Origin: a virus
Reading direction: 5' to 3' (one strand)
DNA length: 56,211 nucleotides
Virus record (IMG/VR): IMGVR_UViG_3300032229_000040
Span: 1-56,211 of that record
Both the position numbers and the translations under genes were made by a program. A model generated the notes under the pieces. The model did no database searches. It was not told the DNA's origin and saw only the letters and a list, made by a program, of their open reading frames with translations. Positions 27,268 to 36,202 of the stretch are shown piece after piece; the stretch's first letter is position 1; each line of letters starts with the position of its first letter.

Positions 27268-28803
27268 TTATTTGTATTTGTTTAACCAGCCACCATTTTC
27301 TTTTTTAGGAACTTCTTTATATCCTCTTAACCAATCTTTCTGTAATATCTTACCTTCAGTTGTAGGTATATCTTTTTTAGCTATTTGACTCCAGTCTGTT
27401 CTAGCATATCTCTTTCCCCAATCAGAAGCTGCTCTTGGCACTTCAGCAATATAACCTTGACCATAGTCATCTGCCACCTTAAACTTAGGGCTAAAGTAAG
27501 CTTTGTTAAATTGCTTAGCTACATTAAACCTACCAACCATACTAGGTTCTACATCTTGCTTAGCTCTAAATACACCTGATGCAAGGGCATCTTCCATACC
27601 TTCTTTTCCAAGCCCTCTATACATCATTCCTTCTGTAGGTTTGAAAGCATAAGGATTTAGTTTATATGCATTAGAAAGTAATCCAGACTCCATTGATTTA
27701 GCAACTTTTCCTGGAACTTTCAAAATACTTCCTAAAGGATCAAAGCCTAATGCTCCTGCTCCAGCAGTCATTGCTAATGTTGCAGCAACACCTTCAGGAC
27801 TTCTTGCAGCAATTGATTCTCCTAGACTATCTGCTAACGGACCTATAATTGTTCCTGGGTTTAAATACTCATCAATTATTTCTCCCACACCACCAACACT
27901 CTCAGGAAACAATCTAAGCTTCTCTGTTATATTAAAACTACCAGGAACATTTACATCTCCTTTAGTTTCTCTTTTGCTTTTTCTGTCAGCTATTATTTGC
28001 TTATTGCGTTCTTCAGTTCTTTTTTGAGTTTCTTTATTTATTCTAGCATTCTCTTCTTGTTCTTTCTTTGTAAGAGGTTTTATAGGAGCAGTCACTCGTG
28101 TAGCATCTGATGGAGCTTTTTCTTGATATTTGTTTAGCCAGCCACCCTCTTGCATCATTGGATACTCTGTAACATATTCACCATCAAAGTTATAGTCTTC
28201 TCCAGGGTACATCATCTGTTGGTCCCCTGTATCAGATATTCCTAGTACAGGATAATCTACACCTTCCATTGTTATGTCTGTAGCTGGTATAATAGTTACT
28301 TCTCCTGGGTGTGCCCATTGTCCCATTGGGTCTACAATAGCACCCTCTTGAGCAATACTATTAGGTTTGAAATCTAAACCTTCTTGGTAGAACTTCATCT
28401 CCTTACCATTCTGTGCAGAAGCTTTTGTCTTCTTAGCATACTTACCATTACTAGGAGCACTACCAGCTACACGTGCGTACGTGAATCCTACAGAACCTGG
28501 CATACTACCGCCCATAGCAAACTGTCCACCCCATGCAGGAGAATAGTTTCTACCTTTGGTGTTATAACCAAGACCTACATAACCAGGACCCATAGATACA
28601 TCCACCTCATTAGGATTAGGTTTCTTACCATAGTTATCAGTCTTTTGTTTTAAGGTCATGCCTCCTTGCTCAAACTTATTTAACCAGCCACCATCCTTCA
28701 TTGTGTTATCTTTCCCACACATATGGCAAACATACATATCCTTCTTGCTGGAATCTGATTTATTCCAGGAATGTCCACATGTGCATTTAATACTGTTAGC
28801 CAT
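27268..28803 (-). CDS. Putative cargo protein: zinc ribbon, GGWLNKY repeats, capsid-like peptide and possible ADP-ribosyltransferase fold
   Basis: 511 aa. A zinc ribbon opens the protein (C7-x-C9-G-H and C26-x2-C29-G). GGWLNKF/Y occurs at 39-45, 220-226 and 504-510, the last one residue from the C terminus. PGSVGFTYARVAG at 102-114 is nearly identical to residues 7-19 of the capsid protein. Residues 338-365 are hydrophobic. Residues 394-460 (YRG with R396, GVFR, YFSP with S438, a VADDYG helix, AEVP with E454) follow the R-S-E order of ADP-ribosyltransferase-like toxins, though similarity is weak and unproven. The start overlaps the previous stop by one base. The architecture of binding tags around a possible enzyme suggests a packaged effector, comparable in principle to T4 Alt. 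A purely structural role is the alternative. Confidence 0.5.
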   Translation of the reverse strand: MANSIKCTCGHSWNKSDSSKKDMYVCHMCGKDNTMKDGGWLNKFEQGGMTLKQKTDNYGKKPNPNEVDVSMGPGYVGLGYNTKGRNYSPAWGGQFAMGGSMPGSVGFTYARVAGSAPSNGKYAKKTKASAQNGKEMKFYQEGLDFKPNSIAQEGAIVDPMGQWAHPGEVTIIPATDITMEGVDYPVLGISDTGDQQMMYPGEDYNFDGEYVTEYPMMQEGGWLNKYQEKAPSDATRVTAPIKPLTKKEQEENARINKETQKRTEERNKQIIADRKSKRETKGDVNVPGSFNITEKLRLFPESVGGVGEIIDEYLNPGTIIGPLADSLGESIAARSPEGVAATLAMTAGAGALGFDPLGSILKVPGKVAKSMESGLLSNAYKLNPYAFKPTEGMMYRGLGKEGMEDALASGVFRAKQDVEPSMVGRFNVAKQFNKAYFSPKFKVADDYGQGYIAEVPRAASDWGKRYARTDWSQIAKKDIPTTEGKILQKDWLRGYKEVPKKENGGWLNKYK

Positions 28804-29669
28804 TATTTGTAAGAAATTTGAGATGGTGTAATGATGAATTGACTTATCAAATGGGCATCTGATCTATCATCTAAGACGTGTCTCACCTTTAAATCCTTCG
28901 CACGTAGAGGTTCTTTCTTAAATGATCTCTTTCCATAATCCATATTTGGTTGATTTACAACCTTATCTATAGACAATGAGTCACAACCTGTTACAAACAA
29001 AGGTACGGATTTATCTTTAACCAGTGACCAGAATGTATTATATTGATAAAAATTATCTGATTTAGTAAATGTAATTGTCTTACTCTCAGCGTTATACATA
29101 GGATACTTCATGTATTCCTTTAAGTTGTTGATTGGTTTAGGAACCAACTCTAGTACACCAGAAGACTGTTGTCCATTGTATAGGATAGCTTTGTTGAAAT
29201 AAACTGTGTTTGTTTCTATCTTAGCGTTATCATTGAACACACCGTCTGGTATAGGGAGGTATCTATATGCCTTTGTATAGTCTTTTACATTCTGTAAGAT
29301 TTCATCATAATACTGATAGGCAAATGGATATTCTATAATATAAGGTTCTACATTTCCGTAGAATATATTGTAAATCGTTGTGTTAGTTAAATGTCTCCAT
29401 AAAGATGGGGTGTTTGTAGGTACAAACTCAATAGCTGCTATATCTGTAATACATAGTTCCTCTATAGGCATTTGTAATCTTGTTTTACACTTTCCTATAG
29501 ATTCAATAATAATAACACTAACATCATCACTCACCGAATAGGTGATTCCAGAAATAACTTGGCTCTTAGGAATATTAGTTCCTAAGACATTTCCGTAGTT
29601 ATCAGAAATCTTAAACGGTCCAGTTCTAATGCCAGCCTTTGTTAATCTTATTGTTATTACTTTAGACAT
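28803..29669 (-). CDS. Structural protein with an N-terminal domain shared with the 38.4-kb tail protein
   Basis: 288 aa. Residues 1-70 (ITIRLTKAGIRTGPFKI ... SIGKCKTRL) align with the 172-aa product at 38359-38877 (ITLTTAGSSTGPFSLYSN ... STGTCTNY): the pattern is I-x-L-T-x-A-G-x2-T-G-P-F, then a beta-rich stretch ending S-x-G-x-C. The remaining 200 residues, with Tyr-rich FYGNVEPYIIEYPFAYQYYDE, are unique here and not recognised. It lies 11 nt after the 1712-aa tail gene and overlaps the next start by one base. A small beta-sandwich for attachment or adhesion is likely for the N-terminal domain. The overall function is unknown. Confidence 0.5.
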   Translation of the reverse strand: MSKVITIRLTKAGIRTGPFKISDNYGNVLGTNIPKSQVISGITYSVSDDVSVIIIESIGKCKTRLQMPIEELCITDIAAIEFVPTNTPSLWRHLTNTTIYNIFYGNVEPYIIEYPFAYQYYDEILQNVKDYTKAYRYLPIPDGVFNDNAKIETNTVYFNKAILYNGQQSSGVLELVPKPINNLKEYMKYPMYNAESKTITFTKSDNFYQYNTFWSLVKDKSVPLFVTGCDSLSIDKVVNQPNMDYGKRSFKKEPLRAKDLKVRHVLDDRSDAHLISQFIITPSQISYK

Positions 29670-29680
29670 ATATTAATTAA

Positions 29681-32600
29681 TTACGAAAGACATTGTTCTA
29701 TAGCTGTCCCACCAGGTAGATTACAATCTGGTGCAGCAGTGGTAGTTGTTGTGGTTGTGCTAGTTGATGTACTAGTAGTTGTTGTTGTAGTTGTACTACT
29801 GCTACTAGTAGTTGTTGTGGTTGTTGGAGGTACAGTTGTAGTAGTGGTTGTTGTTGGTACAGAACAATTAATCAAACTACCTCCACTTACATTTACATTT
29901 ACGTAAGTATCTGAACTACTACTAATATTACTTATAATAAAAGGATTAGAAAGACCACACAAACTTGTGAAATCATTATCTAAGAAGTCTACACCTGTAC
30001 CAAATTGAATATCATTATTAGACAAATCAGTTAATCCAATATATATAGTTTGACCTGCAAAGAATGATAATCCTCCATAACTATCAGAAGAAGGATATAC
30101 AGAAAGAGGTAAATTTGATGTAAGCCAAAATGTCCATGATGCTCCAAGATCAGTACTAAACCAAAATTTAAATTGTTGTGAAGTTGAAGAAGAGCTTCTA
30201 GGACGTAAAGTTACAGGATAGATTATTGCAGTAGTCGTAGTAGTAGTGGTAGGTGTACAATCTTCAACTGCTGTACCAAATATACAACAAGGATCAATTG
30301 CTGTTCCTACTAATGTACAATCTACACATAGGTCAACTGCTGTACCTATTATTCTACAATCTTTTGTTGTTGATGTAGTTGTGGTAGTAGTGCAAGGAAT
30401 CTCAGAGAAAGTAATAGCCTCTAAGTCACATCCACCATTCAATCCAGAATAGAAGAAGTTATTCTCTGCTATGTAGAAGTTAGGAATGTAGCTATGGAAG
30501 CTAATCCAACTCTTAGTGTTCATACTAAATGAAAGAGTCCATGACTTGTTACAGAAGTATTCTGGGTCATAAACACTCACCACCGTTCTTATTACGCTAT
30601 TACCTAGGGTTCTTTCTATATAGAACTCTCTATTAGTAGCATCGTATTTAATGTTTTTGCTATTAGGGATGTAATCTAATTTAGATATAATCACCCTATC
30701 ATACTTACTATCAAACACTCCATGTAAGCCAATACCATCATAGTGGTTATCTGTGTTTACATCAGGATAGTAACGTAAGATTTCAAATGCTAGATGGTCT
30801 GTAAAGAACTTATTAAGTCCTGAACCAAATGCTGATAAATCAGTAGCCTGATTACCTGTAATTAAAAACACCTGTCCTCTCTTAGCATCTATTGTAATCT
30901 GTCCTTGAGGAATCTTTAACAAGAACTTATTCTGAGCTCCTACATATCCAAGATCTGTTTCAGCAAAGTCAATTGGAGGAGCACTCTTAAATAATGTGTC
31001 ATTACCTAAATAAGCAGCTTGTGGATTGCTAGTTTGAACTGTAAGCATTGTGTTGTATAACAATGACTTGTTCTCAAATCTAGCTAATACAGCTTTATTT
31101 TGAATACCATCTAGTGATACAAGACCACCAAAGTTTTGAGGGAAATCAAAGAATGAAATAGGTTTATAGATTAACCAACTGTTCACTCTGTTATCAGCAA
31201 GTACATCCTGAGGATTTGAGTATACAGCTCTGAATGGATATTTGGTATAACAAAGTTGTTCAGCCCAATCTGCAGGTAAGTGAGTGAATGTATTTTCTTT
31301 GTTTTGCTTTGAAAACGTTACATTATAATAATATGTATTATCAAAAGCAATAGGAACTACAGACTCTTGTAACCAGTTATCAGGAATACCTGAGCTCACG
31401 TGTGGGTAGAAATCACCTTCTAAACTATTAAACGCTTGACGTAAGTCTACATTTATAGAAGATTCACAATAGAAAGAAGGAATACCATAAGCAAACATAT
31501 ACATCTTACCATCGTAGAATGTTCTGTTAGGATTTACTACAGGAGGATTTGTTGCTGATTGAGGTGCAGGATCTTGGTTATTAGGACAATCAAAGTTGTG
31601 TGCTTTATAAGAAATCATGTTCTTCAACACCTCACCTGTAGTTAATGTAAAATCACTTAATACAGATCTAGACGAATGCCAGTATTGTGGATAAGCCACG
31701 TTACCAATCTCATCATAGAATACATCACTATCATCAGGAGCATTCACTCTATCATCAAAGAAGAATGGAAGTTTAGTTTTAAATGCAAACTTACTAATGA
31801 ATGTATCACCACCAAATATAGTGGTTGATTTAGGTGTAGAGAACATTAGATTGTTAATATCAATGCTTTCTTGGAAACCTGTATCAATTGTATCATAAGA
31901 GTATATCTGACCCCATTGGTTAACAAATATATTCTTTAATGATCCATAGTAAGAAACTACATTGATTGCTTCGTTCTTACCAGGTACAGAACAGTTGTTC
32001 TTTTGTGATATGGTGAACCTTGATGTATCAGAGATACCACTTACACCACCAACTAAAAGACTAGGAGTCTGATTAGGGAATGGTAAAGGTACCACTGATG
32101 AACCATCTCTAGTATCAATTGTCTTTAGATATACAGATGATTCTCTGTTAAAGTTGTTAAGATCATGTAAATCACTTACAGATTGTACACCTGGTATAAC
32201 GTATTGAAACTTATCTAGTTGTCTTTGCTTGATGCCTAGATTGTTATCAATTGCTCCACTATAGTCATAACTAGCTATTGAGTTAAATGAGTATCCGTAG
32301 TTTCTTCTAGTGATTCCATTTATGTAGATAGTTAGATAGGCTTGGTATGCAGCAAACATTGCTGAAGCACTGAATGGTGTTGTTATACGACCAATAACTT
32401 CACTAGATCTAAGAGCATCTTGTTGAGCTTCTGCTGTAAGAAGTTTGTATGTAGCGTTTTTCTTAACCTCTACAAAGTGAGCTATACCAGCACCAAACAT
32501 AACGTTCTCAAGCTTAAGAACAGAACCTAAGAAAGGTTGTCCAAAAGATGTTTCAGGTGAGTTAAATACCATTCTGTATTTAGACTCATCTGTAGCAAAT

Positions 32601-34819
32601 GCATCTAACTTATCAGGATAACAAAGTGAGTTCTTTGTTGCATCAGTTGTAATACTGTAGCTAGTTGATCCAGATAAGTATACAGGAAGTACTACTGAGT
32701 TCACTTGTTGTAAACCGTTACCTGTCACTGTGATTTGTTTAAATACAGTGGTTAATGGATCTTGGTATTGGAATACAGTGGTAGCTGCACTAGTTAGATT
32801 GTATGTAGTATATGGAACTATAGTAACTGTACATGTTCCACTTGTAATTAAAGGAGTGCTAAGAGAACAGATTTTTTTATTAGTTCCAACTACTAATGTT
32901 TCAGTCTTTATTGTATTTGAAAAACAATCTGTATATTGTATAACACTTGTTGTAGTAGCTATTATATTATAAGTGATACATTGATCAAGATATGCATTGT
33001 TATTATCAAGAAGAAATTCATCTTTATTAAGATCATTATATGGATAGTTAGGGAAGTAAAATTCTGTTTCTTCTCTCTTATACTTACCAACGTTTCTAAG
33101 AATACCCTTAGCTACAATAGATCTGTTTGTGCTTCTATCTCCTCTTACAATCTTAAATCCTACAATGCTTTCTTTTTGTGCCTGTGTAAGATTAGATGAA
33201 TACACCAAGTATGCAACTTGTTGAACATCAATCTTTACACCCATTGGAAATACAGCATCACTTTGCATCACTGGTGTAAAACCTGATCCTAGCGTGTACG
33301 TAGGACTTTCGTATATAGGACTTACGAGAACATCAGGAAACTTATGATGTCTGATAGGTTGACTAGCAAGATCACCCCACAAATCTATATTACATGGGTA
33401 GGTTTCAGTTGATTCCCAATAAGCAAACTCACCGTATTGATAAGGTCCTTTATATGATTGACTTGGTGAGTATCCAGGAGAAAACCCTGTTACAGAACCT
33501 GTATTATAAATCTTCCAATAAGGAGCATTTGTACCCTCTCCAATAAAGTCAGGATTAGTGCTTGGTACATCTGGTTGAGAACCTTCGTTAGCACTAATTG
33601 CTCTACCAGGAATATGAAAACCATCTGTTTGTTTACCATTACTTAATAAGAAAACTATTTCAAATGCATACACCTCATCTCTTAGATAACCTCTAAGGTT
33701 TGTAGCGTTCAGTTCATCAGCATAGGTTTCTGTACTAGGGATTCTATAAGTTTCCCATTTAAGATCAATTTGAGTTGCAATTGATTGATAGTTAATTCTA
33801 TCTATAGAGGTAAGATTGTCCCAGATAAGAATATCTTGGGCAGTGGTTAAGTCTTGAGCCACCTCATAATATGGATACTTCTCAAATATTTCATTAATAG
33901 TGAGACGAATCTGTGTAACATTCTGTCCTGTGTAAGTTATATCTCTGTTACTATCTTCTATAAAATAAGTTCCAACTAACTCTACAGATGATATACTATT
34001 TACTGTTTTAATTACAGCAAGGTTGAAATATTGGAATTGTCCAGTGGTATCTAGATTACCAACACTAACTATAATAGATTTACCCACTTGATAGTTAAAA
34101 TCTAGTGTGGTAACTTGAGGGTCAGCAATAGGTGTAGGATTGGTAACAGAGTAGAAAGATGTGTATGGGTTACCAGCAGCATCACAATATTGAATAGCAA
34201 ACTGATATGTACCAGCAGTGAGGTCACCACCATTTGTAACATTAGTTATATCTAATGAAGGAATGTTAAAATTAGGCTGAACGTTTAACTGATTACAATC
34301 AAGCTCAGTGGTATAAATAGGATTACATAAATCAGCTGTAGGAGCTAACTTATATGGAATGTTATTTAGATCTATGTATCTTCTAGGATTAAGACCATCT
34401 GTCCAATACACCTCTATAGTGCAATTGGTAATCTTATGAACAGCTTTAAGAATAGGATATTTTATATCAAAGCCTAGACATTTAGAACTTACGTATACAC
34501 GATATACACAATCATTATTATCCATGTATCCAATCTGACTATCTCCTGTTTCAGGATTAGTTAAGAAGAATATATGTTTATTTTGTTCACCAATGAAATG
34601 AGTTCCTATTAAATGATATCCTGTAGGAAAGTCTAGACATAACTCATTACCTGGCTCATTCTGATAGTTTACAGAATCTGAGTCAAAGTTCTCAACACTA
34701 GCATTCAATGCATACGTAAGCTTACCCTTCTCAACCTGATTTACAGATTGATCTAGGTTCAAACCAGAAGTAGCATTGTTATACTCTTGTTTAATATTAG
34801 TTGTTCCTTCTCCAGCCAT
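29681..34819 (-). CDS. Tail hub/stabilisation-like protein (1712 aa) with poly-Thr and GTA-Cys C-terminal extensions
   Basis: The N-terminal about 1450 residues are beta-rich and Tyr/Asn-rich, beginning with a motif (GLNLDQSVNQVEKGKLTYALN) typical of the large tail proteins called stabilisation proteins in crAss-like phages, the functional counterpart of P22 gp10 or T7 gp12. It probably forms the tail tube or hub below the ring proteins. The last 240 residues differ: Thr tracts near 1475, 1523 and 1652-1694 separate a beta domain (about 1530-1650), and four copies of a GTA[VI][DE]xC unit occur near 1493-1520 and at the very end. Such Thr linkers suggest a surface-exposed, possibly glycosylated or variable extension. 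The start overlaps the end of the 307-aa gene by 23 nt. Confidence 0.65.
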   Translation of the reverse strand: MAGEGTTNIKQEYNNATSGLNLDQSVNQVEKGKLTYALNASVENFDSDSVNYQNEPGNELCLDFPTGYHLIGTHFIGEQNKHIFFLTNPETGDSQIGYMDNNDCVYRVYVSSKCLGFDIKYPILKAVHKITNCTIEVYWTDGLNPRRYIDLNNIPYKLAPTADLCNPIYTTELDCNQLNVQPNFNIPSLDITNVTNGGDLTAGTYQFAIQYCDAAGNPYTSFYSVTNPTPIADPQVTTLDFNYQVGKSIIVSVGNLDTTGQFQYFNLAVIKTVNSISSVELVGTYFIEDSNRDITYTGQNVTQIRLTINEIFEKYPYYEVAQDLTTAQDILIWDNLTSIDRINYQSIATQIDLKWETYRIPSTETYADELNATNLRGYLRDEVYAFEIVFLLSNGKQTDGFHIPGRAISANEGSQPDVPSTNPDFIGEGTNAPYWKIYNTGSVTGFSPGYSPSQSYKGPYQYGEFAYWESTETYPCNIDLWGDLASQPIRHHKFPDVLVSPIYESPTYTLGSGFTPVMQSDAVFPMGVKIDVQQVAYLVYSSNLTQAQKESIVGFKIVRGDRSTNRSIVAKGILRNVGKYKREETEFYFPNYPYNDLNKDEFLLDNNNAYLDQCITYNIIATTTSVIQYTDCFSNTIKTETLVVGTNKKICSLSTPLITSGTCTVTIVPYTTYNLTSAATTVFQYQDPLTTVFKQITVTGNGLQQVNSVVLPVYLSGSTSYSITTDATKNSLCYPDKLDAFATDESKYRMVFNSPETSFGQPFLGSVLKLENVMFGAGIAHFVEVKKNATYKLLTAEAQQDALRSSEVIGRITTPFSASAMFAAYQAYLTIYINGITRRNYGYSFNSIASYDYSGAIDNNLGIKQRQLDKFQYVIPGVQSVSDLHDLNNFNRESSVYLKTIDTRDGSSVVPLPFPNQTPSLLVGGVSGISDTSRFTISQKNNCSVPGKNEAINVVSYYGSLKNIFVNQWGQIYSYDTIDTGFQESIDINNLMFSTPKSTTIFGGDTFISKFAFKTKLPFFFDDRVNAPDDSDVFYDEIGNVAYPQYWHSSRSVLSDFTLTTGEVLKNMISYKAHNFDCPNNQDPAPQSATNPPVVNPNRTFYDGKMYMFAYGIPSFYCESSINVDLRQAFNSLEGDFYPHVSSGIPDNWLQESVVPIAFDNTYYYNVTFSKQNKENTFTHLPADWAEQLCYTKYPFRAVYSNPQDVLADNRVNSWLIYKPISFFDFPQNFGGLVSLDGIQNKAVLARFENKSLLYNTMLTVQTSNPQAAYLGNDTLFKSAPPIDFAETDLGYVGAQNKFLLKIPQGQITIDAKRGQVFLITGNQATDLSAFGSGLNKFFTDHLAFEILRYYPDVNTDNHYDGIGLHGVFDSKYDRVIISKLDYIPNSKNIKYDATNREFYIERTLGNSVIRTVVSVYDPEYFCNKSWTLSFSMNTKSWISFHSYIPNFYIAENNFFYSGLNGGCDLEAITFSEIPCTTTTTTSTTKDCRIIGTAVDLCVDCTLVGTAIDPCCIFGTAVEDCTPTTTTTTTAIIYPVTLRPRSSSSTSQQFKFWFSTDLGASWTFWLTSNLPLSVYPSSDSYGGLSFFAGQTIYIGLTDLSNNDIQFGTGVDFLDNDFTSLCGLSNPFIISNISSSSDTYVNVNVSGGSLINCSVPTTTTTTTVPPTTTTTTSSSSTTTTTTTSTSTSTTTTTTTAAPDCNLPGGTAIEQCLS
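29738..29862 (-). repeat. Degenerate trinucleotide repeat encoding poly-Thr tail
   Basis: About 125 bp of GTA/GTT/GTG triplets on the plus strand encode nearly uninterrupted Thr/Ser in the 1712-aa protein. Similar but shorter tracts lie near 30225-30252 and 30363-30395. Several synonymous codons are mixed, so it is not a pure microsatellite, but recombination between tracts is possible. Confidence 0.8.
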
Positions 34820-35720
34820 ATCTATAACTTCTATTTGGTAGTTCGAATCTATTAAATCTGTTTAAGTCTTGGATGATTCTTCTTTGCTTAGCCCAAGAAT
34901 CTTGTTTCTTCACTTCAATGTCAGCCATGATAAATGCTTCATCAGCTTGTTGTTTATAGTATGCAAGCTTTGTTTGAAGCTGGTTAAACGTTTCATCATT
35001 AGTTTGGTTAGTCAGTGTTTCTATCATTTTGTATTTGATGAAAGCCTCAACAAACTCTCTAATACGATAGTTATCTGGAATCAATTCATTACCTGATCCA
35101 TCATAAGCTGTAGAATAGAACACTAAATGAACTACACCATTTCTAAAATTAGTAACAAACTTGTTATCTCTAATATCAAATGAGTCAGCAGCAGAACTAC
35201 CAAAGTTTGCACACTGTAGGTCACAATGTGCTCTAACAGATATGTTACCTGGTTTTAATAGGTATTGTCTGTGGTATTCTACAGCCACTTGTTGATTGGT
35301 CTTGTATACAGCTTGAATAAGTTCAGGCATGCACGTAGGACAACCTGTTGTACATTCTAGATTGGTACAAGGAGCTCCTCCAGAAATAACAGGACTCACC
35401 TGTATTGTTGTTTGAGAAGCAGCTTGAGAATAGAATGAATTAGCTGTTTGATAAGGATAGCCAGGGATTGATGTACACAACCAAGCTTCTCTTACAGCAA
35501 AGAAGTTATCAGGAAGTCTAGCTTCAAAGTCCTCAATATATAGAAGCTGTTCGCTAATAACATAAGAAGACCTTCCTAGTTTCCTAAGACATTTATCCAG
35601 GTATGTAGGGAATAACAAATCATCTACAGCACCTGTATCGAAGTAGCTTTTAAACTCTTCTTTCACAGTCGCATAGACAGGCTCAGGGGAGATGAAGTTA
35701 TACTTGTAGTAATATGACAT
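34797..35720 (-). CDS. Tail ring/tube adaptor protein (307 aa)
   Basis: The N terminus (SYYYKYNFISPEPVYATVKEE) and a helical core match what I recall of a conserved crAss-like tail-connector protein, positioned like T7 gp11 or P22 gp4 head-tail adaptors. A central Cys cluster (C-x4-C-x3-C-x2-C in TNLECTTGCPTC) might bind metal or form disulfides. The C terminus is basic (WAKQRRIIQDLNRFNRFELPNRSYRYGWRR), suited to contact with DNA or an acidic partner. It overlaps the following tail-hub start by 23 nt, which suggests translational coupling and equal need for both. Specific ring identity cannot be assigned from sequence alone. Confidence 0.6.
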   Translation of the reverse strand: MSYYYKYNFISPEPVYATVKEEFKSYFDTGAVDDLLFPTYLDKCLRKLGRSSYVISEQLLYIEDFEARLPDNFFAVREAWLCTSIPGYPYQTANSFYSQAASQTTIQVSPVISGGAPCTNLECTTGCPTCMPELIQAVYKTNQQVAVEYHRQYLLKPGNISVRAHCDLQCANFGSSAADSFDIRDNKFVTNFRNGVVHLVFYSTAYDGSGNELIPDNYRIREFVEAFIKYKMIETLTNQTNDETFNQLQTKLAYYKQQADEAFIMADIEVKKQDSWAKQRRIIQDLNRFNRFELPNRSYRYGWRRNN

Positions 35721-35725
35721 TTATT

Positions 35726-36202
35726 TTATTTTTTCCATTCACGATAAATATGTTGATATTGATCGTTGGTTTTTAGGTAGTGAGATAGCAACCTAGAGGT
35801 TGTACGAGATGGTTTGAAGTACCAGAGTTTCATGTTCTTGAATCTGGCTGATTCTCTAAACCACATCCACCCAAAGAAATATCCTTCAGTGTGGTAATTA
35901 AAGTTGTAGATTATTTTACCCTTCTCTTTAGATCTTTTCCAATCAACTGGTAGATTAACATATTCCTTACCATCAATTAGTTTCATCTTCTTCCTCTTCT
36001 TCTTATTGATTGAAAAGTCACCAAATCCAAAAGGAAGTTTGGCTTTCTCTCCAGTTTCTAGAATATAGTTCTTGAAGCTCTCATTGTACAAATAGATGAT
36101 GTTTCTCCATTGGTCAAATGAGATTTTTACGGAAGGGTTCTTTTTACAGAAATTATTGTAGTTTTCTTTACTGGAGCTTCTCCAATCAACTTTTGTTCGC
36201 AT
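35726..36202 (-). CDS. Conserved virion-region protein with HU/IHF-like GFGxF core
   Basis: 158 aa, strongly basic. Residues 29-70 (a helix ISFDQWRNIIYLYNESFKNYI, then LPFGFGDFSI and a KKKRKK run) resemble the helix-beta GFGxF element of HU/IHF DNA-binding proteins, as does the clearer family member at 53651-54001. The C-terminal half is aromatic (YFFGWMWF) and not HU-like. It sits between two tail/ring genes, overlapping the upstream stop by one base, so it may instead be a ring protein that has reused a DNA-binding core. I recall crAss-like genomes carrying IHF-like genes, but cannot confirm that this is one. Confidence 0.45.
   Translation of the reverse strand: MRTKVDWRSSSKENYNNFCKKNPSVKISFDQWRNIIYLYNESFKNYILETGEKAKLPFGFGDFSINKKKRKKMKLIDGKEYVNLPVDWKRSKEKGKIIYNFNYHTEGYFFGWMWFRESARFKNMKLWYFKPSRTTSRLLSHYLKTNDQYQHIYREWKK

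Noticed and set aside
29738-29862. CRISPR or noncoding repeat array
   Set aside because: The triplet pattern is explained by Thr codons in a long open frame; no spaced identical repeats.
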